From Azospirillum sp. 412522 (GTDB lineage: Bacteria > Pseudomonadota > Alphaproteobacteria > Azospirillales > Azospirillaceae), in NCBI RefSeq assembly GCF_019805165.1, contig NZ_RWIJ01000008.1, positions 1 through 64,000 on the forward strand: DNA of 64,000 nucleotides, given 5' to 3'. The notes under the pieces are model-generated. The model had not been told where the DNA came from and did no database searches. It worked only from the letters and a program-made list of their open reading frames with translations. Below, in pieces: positions 18,399-26,458 of the stretch (position 1 is its first letter; every line of letters starts with the position of its first letter). Made by a program: the position numbers and the translations under genes.

Positions 18399-20608
18399 CC
18401 GAGGCTGAGCCCGCCGTCGTTGGCGGGCGCCAGCCTCGGCAGCAGCGCCTCGATCCCTGCCGCGCCGAAACCCGCAACCAGTTCCTCGGCCAGCACCGCG
18501 TTCATCAGGCAGCCGCCGGACAGCACCACCCGGCCAAGACCATGGGCCCGCAGCACCGGCAGCGTCCAGTCCACCAGCGCCGCCGCCAGCGTGCCGTGGA
18601 AAAGCTCCGCGCCCTCGACCGCATCGGCGGCGGTCAGCAGGCGTTCCAGAAGGGGCGTCAGGTCCAGCTCGCTCCCCTCGATCCGCCATGCGCCCGCAGC
18701 CACGCGCGGGTGTCGCACCAGGGATTCCAGCGCCATCGGCGCCTCGCCCTCGAACCCCGCCACGGCGCGGACGCCCAGCAGACCGCAGGCGGCATCGAAC
18801 CAGCGCCCGCAGGAACTGGTCGGCGGCGCGTTGATGCCCCGCTCGATCATGCGCCGGACGCCTTCGGCCGGACCATGGTCGGCGAAGCGGGAACCGATCT
18901 CGTCGGCGCGGCCCATGCGGGCCAGCGCGGCGGCGGCCATCCGCCAGGGCTGGCGCGCGGCGACGTCGCCGCCGGGCTGGGCGAGCGGCGCGAGGCTGCC
19001 CAGCCGCTCGGCCCGCAGCCCGTCCACCAGCAGCATCTCGCCGCCCCAGGATCCGCCGTCCTCCCCCAGCCCGAAACCGTCCAGCGCCAGCCCCACCGCC
19101 GGTCCCTCGATCCGGTGTTCGGCCATCACCGCCGCGACATGGGCGTGATGGTGCTGGACCGCGACGGCGGGCAGGCCGGTCCGTTCGGCGAAACGGGTGG
19201 ACTGGAAATCCGGATGCCTGTCGTGGGCGACCGCCACCGGCTCCACGCCGAGGATGTGCAGCAGATGGGCGACGGTCTCCTCCAGGAACCCCAGCGTCGC
19301 CGCGTTGTCGAGGTCGCCGATATGCTGGGACAGGAACGCCTCGTCACCGCGGGTGACGCAGACCGTCGCCTTCAGATGACCGCCCACCGCCAGGATCGGC
19401 GGAACGGAATGGGCCAGCCGGATCGGTTCCGGCACATGGCCGCGGCCACGGCGCAGGAAGGCCGGCGCACCGGCGAGCTTGCGGACGACGCTGTCGTCGG
19501 CACGGATCAGGATGTCGCGGTCGTGATCGACGATCAGGTCGGCAATGCCGGCCAGCCTCTCCCGCGCCTCGTCGTTGCCGATGGCCAGCGGCTCCCCGCC
19601 GGGATTGGCCGAGGTCATCACCAGGGTCAGGTCCTGCGCCGCGCGCCGCCAGCCGGTGCCGTCGGGCCGTCCCGCCGCCTCGTGGAACAGCAGGTGATGC
19701 AGCGGCGTGTAGGGCAGCATGACGCCGAGCCAGGCCAGACCGGGAGCGATGTCGGGCGCCAGAACCGGTGCGTCCTCCCGCCGCCGCATCAGGACGATGG
19801 GGCTGGCCACCCCCTCCAGCAACGCGCGCTCGTCGGCGTCCATCCGGACATGGCGGGCGGCCGACTCCGCATTGGCGACCATCAGGGCGAAGGGCTTGCC
19901 GTTGCGCTGCTTGACCCGCCGCAGCCGCTCCACCGCGCCCGCCTGCGTCGCATCGCAGGCGAGGTGGAAGCCGCCCAGCCCCTTGATGGCGACGATGCCG
20001 CCGGCACGGAGGGCCGCGAGGATATCCTCCGGCGGGTGCGACAGGCGGGGACCGCAGACCGGGCAGGCCGTCGGCTGGGCGTGGAAGCGGCGGTCGGCCG
20101 GGTCCCGGTATTCGGCCGAGCAGGCCGGGCAAAGCGGGAAACCGGCCATCGCCGTCTGCGGACGGTCGTAGGGAAGCCGCCGCGTGATGGTGTAGCGCGG
20201 GCCGCAATGGGTGCAGTTGAGGAAGGCATAGCGGTAACGGCGGTCGGCCGGGTCGAACAGTTCGGCGAGGCAGGCCGGACAGACGGCGGCATCGGGTCCG
20301 ATGTCCGTGGCGACGGCGCCCGCGGCACCGCTGCGGCGGATGTCGAAGGAGGTCTCGCCGGTGACCGGCGCGACGGCTTCGCAGGCGACCGCGTCGATGC
20401 GGGCCAGCGGCGGCGCCTCGCCGGTCAGGGCGGCGCGAAAGGCGGCGGTGGCCTCTCCCTGAACCTCGATCAGCACGCCCTGCGGGTCGTTCAGCACCCA
20501 GCCGGTCAGGCCGAAACGGCGGGCAAGCGCATGGGCATGGGGCCGGAACCCCACCCCCTGCACCCGTCCGCGCACACGGATCCGCAACCGTTCGTCGTCG
20601 TGGGACAT
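18368..20608 (-). CDS. hypF: HypF carbamoyltransferase for hydrogenase cyanide ligands
   Basis: A 746-residue protein that activates carbamoyl phosphate and transfers carbamoyl to HypE, the source of the CN ligands of the NiFe site. Domains in order are acylphosphatase (about 5-92, VRGRVQGVGFRPH), two zinc fingers (Cys110/113 with 132/135, Cys160/163 with 182/185), YrdC-like domain (about 195-390) and Kae1-like C-terminal domain with the metal motif HHHAH. It is oriented against the hup genes, so it has its own promoter. HypC, HypD and HypE partners are not in the window. The end overlaps the convergent unknown gene by 31 bp. Confidence 0.95.
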   Translation of the reverse strand: MSHDDERLRIRVRGRVQGVGFRPHAHALARRFGLTGWVLNDPQGVLIEVQGEATAAFRAALTGEAPPLARIDAVACEAVAPVTGETSFDIRRSGAAGAVATDIGPDAAVCPACLAELFDPADRRYRYAFLNCTHCGPRYTITRRLPYDRPQTAMAGFPLCPACSAEYRDPADRRFHAQPTACPVCGPRLSHPPEDILAALRAGGIVAIKGLGGFHLACDATQAGAVERLRRVKQRNGKPFALMVANAESAARHVRMDADERALLEGVASPIVLMRRREDAPVLAPDIAPGLAWLGVMLPYTPLHHLLFHEAAGRPDGTGWRRAAQDLTLVMTSANPGGEPLAIGNDEARERLAGIADLIVDHDRDILIRADDSVVRKLAGAPAFLRRGRGHVPEPIRLAHSVPPILAVGGHLKATVCVTRGDEAFLSQHIGDLDNAATLGFLEETVAHLLHILGVEPVAVAHDRHPDFQSTRFAERTGLPAVAVQHHHAHVAAVMAEHRIEGPAVGLALDGFGLGEDGGSWGGEMLLVDGLRAERLGSLAPLAQPGGDVAARQPWRMAAAALARMGRADEIGSRFADHGPAEGVRRMIERGINAPPTSSCGRWFDAACGLLGVRAVAGFEGEAPMALESLVRHPRVAAGAWRIEGSELDLTPLLERLLTAADAVEGAELFHGTLAAALVDWTLPVLRAHGLGRVVLSGGCLMNAVLAEELVAGFGAAGIEALLPRLAPANDGGLSLGQAWTASFAL

Positions 20609-20749
20609 GGAAGCCTGTCGGATGATCCTCGGTTGCGCCGAATCCCCTCCATCCTAACCGTCTCTCCGGGACGGAGAAGGGATTTCGCAACGATCTCCGC
20701 CGGCATCGGTTGACAGGGGGACATGCGGAACCGCAACGGAGACGCCGTC

Positions 20750-20983
20750 ATGAGCGCAAGCAAGCACGAGAAGACCGACAAGCCCACCGATGCCGACCTG
20801 AAGACCAACCCGCAGATCGGCGGGTCCAAGGGCGCCCGCGCCGCCGGCATGACGCCGGACGATCTGGATCTGGCCCAGGGCGAGACCACCTTCGAAGGCG
20901 ACGTGGAAAACCAGACCAACGACAAGGGCGGGGTCGACAAGCCATTCCGCGACGGCCCGCCGCTGCGGCCCCGTCAGGCCTGA
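20750..20983 (+). CDS. Small hydrophilic protein, probably disordered
   Basis: A 77-residue acidic protein rich in Lys, Asp, Gly and Thr, with no Cys or Trp and no predictable fold (MSASKHEKTDKPTDADLKTN). Its composition resembles desiccation- or general-stress-induced small proteins, but the family is not recognised. ATG 20750 is preferred because GGAG lies 9 bases upstream; an ATG at 20723 would add nine residues. A hairpin follows at 21010. A weak GCAAC-N16-GGTT match (20687-20711) to the EcfG general-stress promoter lies just upstream. Confidence 0.65.
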   Translation: MSASKHEKTDKPTDADLKTNPQIGGSKGARAAGMTPDDLDLAQGETTFEGDVENQTNDKGGVDKPFRDGPPLRPRQA

Positions 20984-21009
20984 CCGGCGAGGACCAAGGA
21001 GACGGTGAA

Positions 21010-21035
21010 GGGCGGCGCCCGGCGGAGCGCCGCCC
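21010..21035 (+). terminator. GC-rich hairpin after the small hydrophilic protein
   Basis: GGGCGGCGC (21010-21018) and GCGCCGCCC (21027-21035) form a perfect 9-bp stem with an 8-base loop 26 bp after the stop, followed by TTTCC. This is a plausible intrinsic terminator with a weak T-run. Confidence 0.6.
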
Positions 21036-21401
21036 TTTCCGTTGGTATCCGGGGGATTCGAAAAGCGATGGTCGCCTCCTGTTGACCGAGGGATCGGAAA
21101 TCAAGGCCTTACCGCCCCGCCGCTTCGAACAGGCGGAGTTGCTGACCGGCGCCCGGGGAGTGTTCGCTCGTCGCCTGCTGTATTTCGACCGGCTGGCCTC
21201 CGTTTTCGTCGACACCGGCATCCGCCGCCGTCGCCGCCACGCTGCTGAACATCCCGCGGACCCCGCATCGCGTCCGGGTGGAGGAGACGGCGTTGAGCGG
21301 GCGCGACGGAACAGGAGGCGGTGAAGGGAGTTTGACAGGGTGGAGCGGCCGACGCATGCCGCCGACCACTCCCGAGGCGCAATAAGACCAGGACTCCAGC
21401 C
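21036..21401. other. Intergenic region before the SDR gene
   Basis: These 366 bases hold no convincing gene. Short frames exist on both strands, but they lack ribosome-binding sites and have arginine/proline-rich out-of-frame composition. The only signal seen is a candidate EcfG-type promoter at 21308-21332. Confidence 0.5.
21308..21332 (+). promoter_or_regulatory. Candidate EcfG (general stress sigma) promoter
   Basis: GGAAC (21308-21312) is separated by 16 bases from AGTT (21329-21332), close to the alphaproteobacterial EcfG consensus GGAAC-N16/17-CGTT. It lies about 70 bp before the SDR start, a fitting leader length. SDRs are frequent members of that regulon. The -10 deviates by one base, so support is modest. 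Confidence 0.35.
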
Positions 21402-22421
21402 ATGCGACCGACAAACGGCCTCCCCTCCTCCCCCGTCGTCTGCATAACCGGCGCATCCGCCGGGGTCGGCCGCGCGACGGCGCTGGCCCTCGCCGCCTAC
21501 CGGCAGGCCTCCATCGGCCTCATCGCCCGTTCCTCCGACGCGCTGGAAGAGGTGAAGGCGGAGGTCGAGCGCCTGGGCGGGCGGGCGCTCGTCCTGCCGC
21601 TGGACGTCGCCGATCCCGAGGCGCTGGAGGGCGCCGCCGACCGGGTGGAGGACGCCTTCGGCCCGATCGACCTGTGGATCAACGCGGCGATGGTGACCGT
21701 CTTCGGCCCGGCGCACGCCGTAACGCCGGACGAGCTGAAGCGGGTGACCGAGGTGACCTATCTCGGGTCCGCCTACGGCATCCAGACGGCGCTGCGCCGC
21801 ATGCGGCTGCGCGACGGCGGCACGATCCTTCAGGTCGGCTCGGCGCTGGCCTACCGGTCGATTCCGCTGCAGTCGGCCTACTGCGCAGCCAAGCATGCGA
21901 TCACCGGCTTCATCGACAGCCTGCATTCCGAACTGATCCATGAGAACAGCCGGATCAGGCTGACCACCGTCCATCTGCCGGCGGTCAACACGCCGCAATT
22001 CAATTGGGCGCGCAGCCACATGCCGCGCCGGGCACGGCCGATGGGCACCATCTTCCAGCCGGAGGACATCGCCCGGGCCATCCTGCACGCGGCCGAAAAT
22101 CCCCGCCGCGAATATTGGCTGGGCGGGTCGGCGATGGAGGCGATCCTCGGCACCTTCCTGGCGCCGGGCTTCGCCGACCGCTATCTCGCCAACACCGCGG
22201 TGGACGGTCAGATGACGGAGGAGCGCGAGATTCCCGGTCGGCCCGACAATCTATACCACCCCGTCGATGGGCTGCACCGGATCCGCGGGCGCTTTGGGCT
22301 GCCGCACAACAGCCTGCGCCTGAAGGCACCCGGCGGTGCCGCGCGCGGCATCGCGATGGCAGCCGGCCTGATCCTGGCGGGCGGGCTGGGCTTCGCCATG
22401 AGCCGGATGGCGCACCGGTAA
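21402..22421 (+). CDS. Short-chain dehydrogenase/reductase with C-terminal membrane tail
   Basis: A 339-residue SDR oxidoreductase. The Rossmann nucleotide motif is TGASAGVG (about 16-23); the catalytic Ser/Tyr/Lys set is in QVGSALAYRS and YCAAKHA (YxxxK). After the roughly 250-residue catalytic core come about 70 further residues ending in a hydrophobic helix (GIAMAAGLILAGGLGFAMSRM), suggesting membrane association. The substrate is unknown. Extended SDRs of this kind appear among general-stress genes of alphaproteobacteria. ATG 21402 is chosen as the first Met before the fold. Confidence 0.85.
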   Translation: MRPTNGLPSSPVVCITGASAGVGRATALALAAYRQASIGLIARSSDALEEVKAEVERLGGRALVLPLDVADPEALEGAADRVEDAFGPIDLWINAAMVTVFGPAHAVTPDELKRVTEVTYLGSAYGIQTALRRMRLRDGGTILQVGSALAYRSIPLQSAYCAAKHAITGFIDSLHSELIHENSRIRLTTVHLPAVNTPQFNWARSHMPRRARPMGTIFQPEDIARAILHAAENPRREYWLGGSAMEAILGTFLAPGFADRYLANTAVDGQMTEEREIPGRPDNLYHPVDGLHRIRGRFGLPHNSLRLKAPGGAARGIAMAAGLILAGGLGFAMSRMAHR

Positions 22422-22451
22422 ATGTCACAGTGCGCCCGTCAGGATTTCTCC

Positions 22452-22479
22452 TTGCGGCCTCCGAAGGATCGCCTATATG
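22452..22479 (+). promoter_or_regulatory. Sigma-70-like promoter of a short transcript
   Basis: TTGCGG (22452-22457) and TATATG (22474-22479) are separated by 16 bases. They lie just upstream of a 26-codon ORF with an exceptional ribosome-binding site and a strong terminator, which together define a transcript of about 187 bases starting near 22486. Confidence 0.5.
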
Positions 22480-22516
22480 GTATGTCGTACGCCAACAACA
22501 GAAAGGAGGTGATCTC

Positions 22517-22597
22517 GTGTCTCATTGTCCGTCTCACTCGTCGTCGAGCGCCAAGGCCGAGGTCTCTTTCTTCGCGAAGGGGATTTCGGTCCGCTAA
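22517..22597 (+). CDS. 26-residue peptide with perfect anti-16S Shine-Dalgarno
   Basis: GTG 22517 opens 26 codons ending in TAA. AAAGGAGGTGAT (22502-22513) precedes it, complementary over 12 bases to the 3' end of 16S rRNA, far stronger than any other site seen in this window. The peptide is Ser-rich with a Cys/His start (SHCPSH) and an FFAKG segment near the end. The spacer is short (3 bases). It has its own promoter-like sequence and terminator. Another frame (ATG 22482 to 22631) is open but lacks a ribosome-binding site. The role is unknown. It could be a leader peptide, a micro-protein or a ribosome-binding RNA. Confidence 0.5.
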   Translation: MSHCPSHSSSSAKAEVSFFAKGISVR

Positions 22598-22638
22598 GGA
22601 CTGCGCCGTGGTGTCGACGACACACGGATAGACAATGG

Positions 22639-22675
22639 AAGGGCTGCCGGAAACGGCGGCCCTTCTTTGTTTTCT
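22639..22675 (+). terminator. Intrinsic terminator of the short transcript
   Basis: An 11-bp stem AAGGGCTGCCG / CGGCGGCCCTT (22639-22649, 22654-22664, one G-U pair) with a GAAA tetraloop is followed by TTCTTTGTTTT. This is a clear intrinsic terminator about 40 bp after the 26-codon ORF. Confidence 0.8.
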
Positions 22676-22682
22676 GAATATA

Positions 22683-22716
22683 AAAAGCCCCTCTCCATCA
22701 CGGGAAAGGGGCTTTT
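22683..22716 (-). terminator. Bidirectional terminator at the end of nirK
   Basis: AAAAGCCCC (22683-22691) pairs with GGGGCTTTT (22708-22716). On the minus strand the stem ends in a T-rich run, 20 bp past the nirK stop. It can also stop transcription from the left. Confidence 0.8.
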
Positions 22717-22736
22717 CTTTCAGCCGAACCGCAGGT

Positions 22737-23804
22737 TCAGTGCTGCATCTCGCCCATCTTCTTGCGGCTGTCGCCGCTCTTGTCGAGGATGATGCTGTCG
22801 TCGGGCTTGCCCTCGACCTCCAGGATGCCGATCAGGCCCTTGGTGGCACGGCTGAGGGCGTGGTCGACCAGGGCGTATTTGCCGGGATACTCGACCTTGA
22901 ACTCCACCATGGTGGCGCCGCCGGGGGCGACGGTCACCGTCTGGATGCCTTTGGAAGGTTCGCTTTCGAGGCCGCCCAGATTATAGACCTTGTCGAAGAT
23001 CTCGCCGATGACGTGGAAGGAGGAGGTCAGGTTCGGTCCGCCGACGCCGAAGAACAGACGGACGGTCTCGCCGACCTTGGCCTTCAGCGGCTTATCCTTG
23101 GTCAGCGCGCCGACGGTGCCGTTGAACACCAGATAGCTGGGACGCTCGTTGACGAGGCCGTCATAATCGTCCTCCGCGTTCGCCAGGTTCTTGGCCTTGG
23201 TGGCGTAGACCTCCTGCTGCATCACGTAGAACTCGTGATCGACCGGCGGCAGACCGGCTTCCGGTTCCACCACGATCAGGCCGTACATGCCTTTGGAAAT
23301 GTGATGGGCGACCATCGGCGTGGCGCAATGATAGACGAAGACACCGGGCGTCAGCGCCTTGAAGCTGAAGGACTTGGTCTGGCCGGGTTCGACCTGGGTG
23401 ATCTGGCCGCCGCCGAGGAAGCCGGTCGCGGCATGGAAGTCGACCGAATGGTTCATCGTCGATTCCGGCGCGTTGGAGATCGAAACATCCACCGTATCGC
23501 CGACCCGCACCCGCACCATCGGACCCGGGACCGTGTTGTTGAAGGTCCAGTAGGTATAGCTGGTGCCGTCGTCCAGCTTCGATTCGACTTCCGTCGTCGT
23601 CAGCGAGACCTTGTGGGTCTTCGGCGCCCGCTTGCCGGCCTTTTCCGGCGCCGGCACGGCGGCGGGGTCCTGGACGACGCTGACCGTGGGCTGCTTGACC
23701 TTCGGGTCGGCATAGAGCGTGTCGGCCGCCGAGGCGGCGCCGACACCGGACAGGAGCATCAGGGCGGCGGCGCTGACGGTGACGAGGGAGAGCTTGGTCT
23801 TCAT
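22737..23804 (-). CDS. nirK: NirK copper-containing nitrite reductase
   Basis: A 355-residue periplasmic enzyme reducing nitrite to NO. A Sec signal (cleavage after ASA, about residue 26) precedes two cupredoxin domains. Type 1 copper ligands are His119, Cys160, His168 and Met173; type 2 ligands include His124, His159 and the His of ALVDHAL in domain 2. A Pro/Ala-rich linker follows the signal. It is monocistronic: an FNR-type box lies 41.5 bp before a good start point, and a terminator follows. The NO produced is handled by the cNor encoded 4 kb away. Confidence 0.96.
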   Translation of the reverse strand: MKTKLSLVTVSAAALMLLSGVGAASAADTLYADPKVKQPTVSVVQDPAAVPAPEKAGKRAPKTHKVSLTTTEVESKLDDGTSYTYWTFNNTVPGPMVRVRVGDTVDVSISNAPESTMNHSVDFHAATGFLGGGQITQVEPGQTKSFSFKALTPGVFVYHCATPMVAHHISKGMYGLIVVEPEAGLPPVDHEFYVMQQEVYATKAKNLANAEDDYDGLVNERPSYLVFNGTVGALTKDKPLKAKVGETVRLFFGVGGPNLTSSFHVIGEIFDKVYNLGGLESEPSKGIQTVTVAPGGATMVEFKVEYPGKYALVDHALSRATKGLIGILEVEGKPDDSIILDKSGDSRKKMGEMQH

Positions 23805-23866
23805 GACGTCGTCTCGGTGGTTTGTTTCTTGTGAGGGAATATTCCTCCTGCTTCCCTTGTCGTCGC

Positions 23867-23880
23867 TTGACCACCGTCAA
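23867..23880 (-). promoter_or_regulatory. CRP/FNR-type box of nirK
   Basis: TTGAC-CACC-GTCAA is a perfect 5-bp inverted repeat of the FNR/FixK/Nnr type. On the minus strand AATATT (23838-23843) is a likely -10, giving a start near 23832, so the box centre lies at -41.5, the class II activation position. A dissimilatory FNR-family regulator responding to low oxygen or NO should act here; none is encoded in the window. Confidence 0.85.
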
Positions 23881-23948
23881 GTGAAAGACCCGCAAGCAAT
23901 TTTGTCGCAGGTCTTATTTATTTCCATACAACTTATAAGGACTTCAAT

Positions 23949-24497
23949 TTAAGACTTGGGCCGGAACGCGACACAGATTTCCGGATCGGTTTCGATCCGG
24001 CCGGCGCCGATCAGGTCCAGGCAATAGGGGATCGCCGGGAACACCGCCATCAGGCAGTCATGGATGGCCGACGGCTTGCCCGGCAGGTTGACGATCAGGC
24101 TGCGGCCGCGGATGCCGGCGGTCTGGCGCGACAGGATGGCGGTCGGCACCACCCGCAGGCTGACCGACCGCATCAGCTCGCCGAAACCCGGCATCATCTT
24201 GTCGCAGACCCGCTCCGTCGCCTCCGGCGTCACGTCGCGCACGGCCGGCCCGGTGCCGCCGGTGGTCACCACCAGATCGCAGCCGGCGACGTCGCACAGC
24301 TCCACCAGGGTGGCGGCGATCAGGTCCAGCTCGTCCGGAATCACCCGCGTTTCCGGCACCCAGGGAGAGGCGACGATGCGCGTCAGTTCCTCGCGGATTG
24401 CCGGTCCTCCCTTGTCCTCGTAGACGCCGCGGCTGGCGCGGTCGGAGATGGTGACGATGCCGATCTTCACGGGTCCGATCTTCACCGGTGCAGTCAT
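23949..24497 (-). CDS. mog: Molybdopterin adenylyltransferase (Mog/MoaB family)
   Basis: A 182-residue protein of the MogA family, which adenylylates molybdopterin before molybdenum insertion. It shows IGIVTISDRASRGVYEDKGGP, the nucleotide/molybdopterin motif TTGGTGPAVRDVTPEAT and NLPGKPSAI. It starts 21 bp after norD in the same direction, so it is probably the last gene of the nor operon. That is unexpected because cNor contains no molybdenum. A plausible reason is co-induction of a molybdoenzyme such as nitrate reductase. The first 12 residues contain a direct repeat of PVKIG. Confidence 0.92.
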   Translation of the reverse strand: MTAPVKIGPVKIGIVTISDRASRGVYEDKGGPAIREELTRIVASPWVPETRVIPDELDLIAATLVELCDVAGCDLVVTTGGTGPAVRDVTPEATERVCDKMMPGFGELMRSVSLRVVPTAILSRQTAGIRGRSLIVNLPGKPSAIHDCLMAVFPAIPYCLDLIGAGRIETDPEICVAFRPKS

Positions 24498-24518
24498 GGT
24501 CGATGGTCCTTTTCTCGC

Positions 24519-26435
24519 TCAGGCGACGCAGGCGACCTGCCGGTAGAGCGCCGGCAACGCCTTGGTCAGGTGGGAGACCTGCGGGAATATGGCATAGGCG
24601 CCGCGCCCGAACAGATAGGGGATGTAGTCGCGGGCCTGCGCGTCGACCGTGATGGCGAAGACCGCCAGCCCGTCGCGCCTCGCCTCGCGGATCGCCTGCC
24701 GGGTGTCCTCGATGCCGTAGCGGCCCTCGTAATGGTCGATGTCGTTCGGCTTGCCGTCGGTCAGCAACACCAGCAGCCGATGGCGGTTCGGCCGCTCGGC
24801 GAGCTGGGCGGTGACGTGGCGGATTGCCGCGCCCATGCGGGTGTAGTAGCCGGGCTTCAGCGCAGCGATCCGCCGGGTGACGGTGGCGCCCAGCGGTTCC
24901 TCGAAGCCCTTCAGCGTCTGCACCCGCACCCAGCTCCGCCGGCGCGAGGTGAAGGAATAGAGCGCATGGTCGTCGCCGCAGGCGGTCAGCCCATGGGTCA
25001 GCGCCAGCAGCGCCTCCTTCTCGACATCCAGAACGCGGCGGCCCTCGATCCAGCCGTCGGTGGACAGGGAACCGTCGACCAGCACCGCCACCGCCAGATC
25101 GCGGGCGGCGCTGCGCACCTGCTGATGGACACGGTCGCTGCCATGGCCGCCGGCCTGGAGATCGGCCCGGCTGCGCACCAGGGCGGCCAGGTCCAGCTCG
25201 TCGCCGTCGGCCTGCCCGCTGAACAGCATGCGGCGCGGGCGCAGCGCCTCGAACTGGCGGCGCACCTGATGGATGCGGCGCTGCGCCGCGGCGTCGGGCT
25301 GCCAGGACTCGCCGTCGGCCGGAGCGGTTTCGACGATGACGCTGCAATGGTTGGGGAGATGGGCCTGCCGGCCATGGTCCCATTCCGGATAGGTCAGGGT
25401 CGCCGCCAGCGGGGTTTCGTCGACGGCCGGCGCGCCCAGGTCGAGGTCGAGCTTCAGCGTGGTCGATGCCTTGCGCTGGTGCGCGCCGACGGCGATCTCG
25501 TCCAGATCGTCGGCGGCCTTGCGGGCATTCTCGGCATCGTCGTCATCGACGGCGCGCGGAATGTTCAGCGCCTCGGCGATGCTCAGCATCTTTTCGAAGC
25601 GGTTGAGGATCAGCGGGTCGTTGCGCTGGGTCTGGTCGGTCTGCCGACGGGTCGCGGCACGGCGGCGCCGGTCGCCCTCCGCCGCCTTCCCGCCCTCGCC
25701 GGGACTGTCGACCGCGGCGGAGGCTCCATGCCCGGCGGATGGCGCGACGAGGCCCCACAGCGGCACCGGCAGCAGGCGGGCGTAGCCATAGGGGGCGGTG
25801 AAGTCCGCCAGCGGGACCGTCGGGGCCAGCATCCGGACGCCATCGCCGGTGACGGCAGCGCTACCGAGCAACGACATGGCGGCGCGCTCCACAGCGGCCT
25901 CCACCGGCGGCAGGCGGCGGGCCGGACGGGCGGCGGCAACGGCGCCGGCCAGTTCCCCATGCATGCGGGAGAGGCCGGGCCAGAGCGCCAGCACCCGCGC
26001 CGTGGTGGCCGCCGCGCTGCGCAGAGCCTGAAGGTCGGCCTGCAGCGGGTCGGCGGGGACCGGCCCAGCCTCGGCATGGGCGAAGAAGGCGGCCAGCCAT
26101 TCATACAGCCGCTCGTTCAGCGCCGGATCGGGAAACAGGTCGATCATGGCCGGAAGCTGGAGCACATTGCCGTCCAGCGCCGCCCGCTCCACCCGCTCCG
26201 TTCCCAGACCGATGCGGTCGAGCAGCGGCAACCGGTGCCCCGATACCGCCGCGGTCCCGGCGGCCAGCCGCACCCCGCGGTCGCCGCCCAGCGCCCGGAA
26301 GAACACCGCCAGACGCGGACGCATCGTCTCCAACGTGACCGCGGCCTGCGCATGGTGCGGGTAGCTCGACCGCCCGCCGATCAGGCGGTGCCACAAGCGG
26401 CCGACGGTCTCTTCCGGCTCGAAGAACTCCAGCAT
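24519..26435 (-). CDS. norD: NorD, VWA-domain nitric oxide reductase activation protein
   Basis: A 638-residue cytoplasmic protein. The C-terminal von Willebrand A domain (from about residue 440) has the metal-site motif DGSLST. The N-terminal half is helical, with a low-complexity hydrophilic middle (GEGGKAAEGDRRRR). With the MoxR ATPase NorQ it inserts the non-heme FeB iron into NorB. The start ATG 26435 gives MLEFFEPEETVGRLWHRLI, the usual NorD beginning. It follows norQ by 23 bp and precedes mog. Confidence 0.92.
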   Translation of the reverse strand: MLEFFEPEETVGRLWHRLIGGRSSYPHHAQAAVTLETMRPRLAVFFRALGGDRGVRLAAGTAAVSGHRLPLLDRIGLGTERVERAALDGNVLQLPAMIDLFPDPALNERLYEWLAAFFAHAEAGPVPADPLQADLQALRSAAATTARVLALWPGLSRMHGELAGAVAAARPARRLPPVEAAVERAAMSLLGSAAVTGDGVRMLAPTVPLADFTAPYGYARLLPVPLWGLVAPSAGHGASAAVDSPGEGGKAAEGDRRRRAATRRQTDQTQRNDPLILNRFEKMLSIAEALNIPRAVDDDDAENARKAADDLDEIAVGAHQRKASTTLKLDLDLGAPAVDETPLAATLTYPEWDHGRQAHLPNHCSVIVETAPADGESWQPDAAAQRRIHQVRRQFEALRPRRMLFSGQADGDELDLAALVRSRADLQAGGHGSDRVHQQVRSAARDLAVAVLVDGSLSTDGWIEGRRVLDVEKEALLALTHGLTACGDDHALYSFTSRRRSWVRVQTLKGFEEPLGATVTRRIAALKPGYYTRMGAAIRHVTAQLAERPNRHRLLVLLTDGKPNDIDHYEGRYGIEDTRQAIREARRDGLAVFAITVDAQARDYIPYLFGRGAYAIFPQVSHLTKALPALYRQVACVA

Positions 26436-26458
26436 GACGATGCCCTCCGCCCCTTCGC

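Noticed and set aside
22482..22631. Overlapping 49-codon frame across the 26-codon ORF
   Set aside because: No ribosome-binding site before its ATG, and the anti-16S sequence lies inside it, in position for the shorter ORF.
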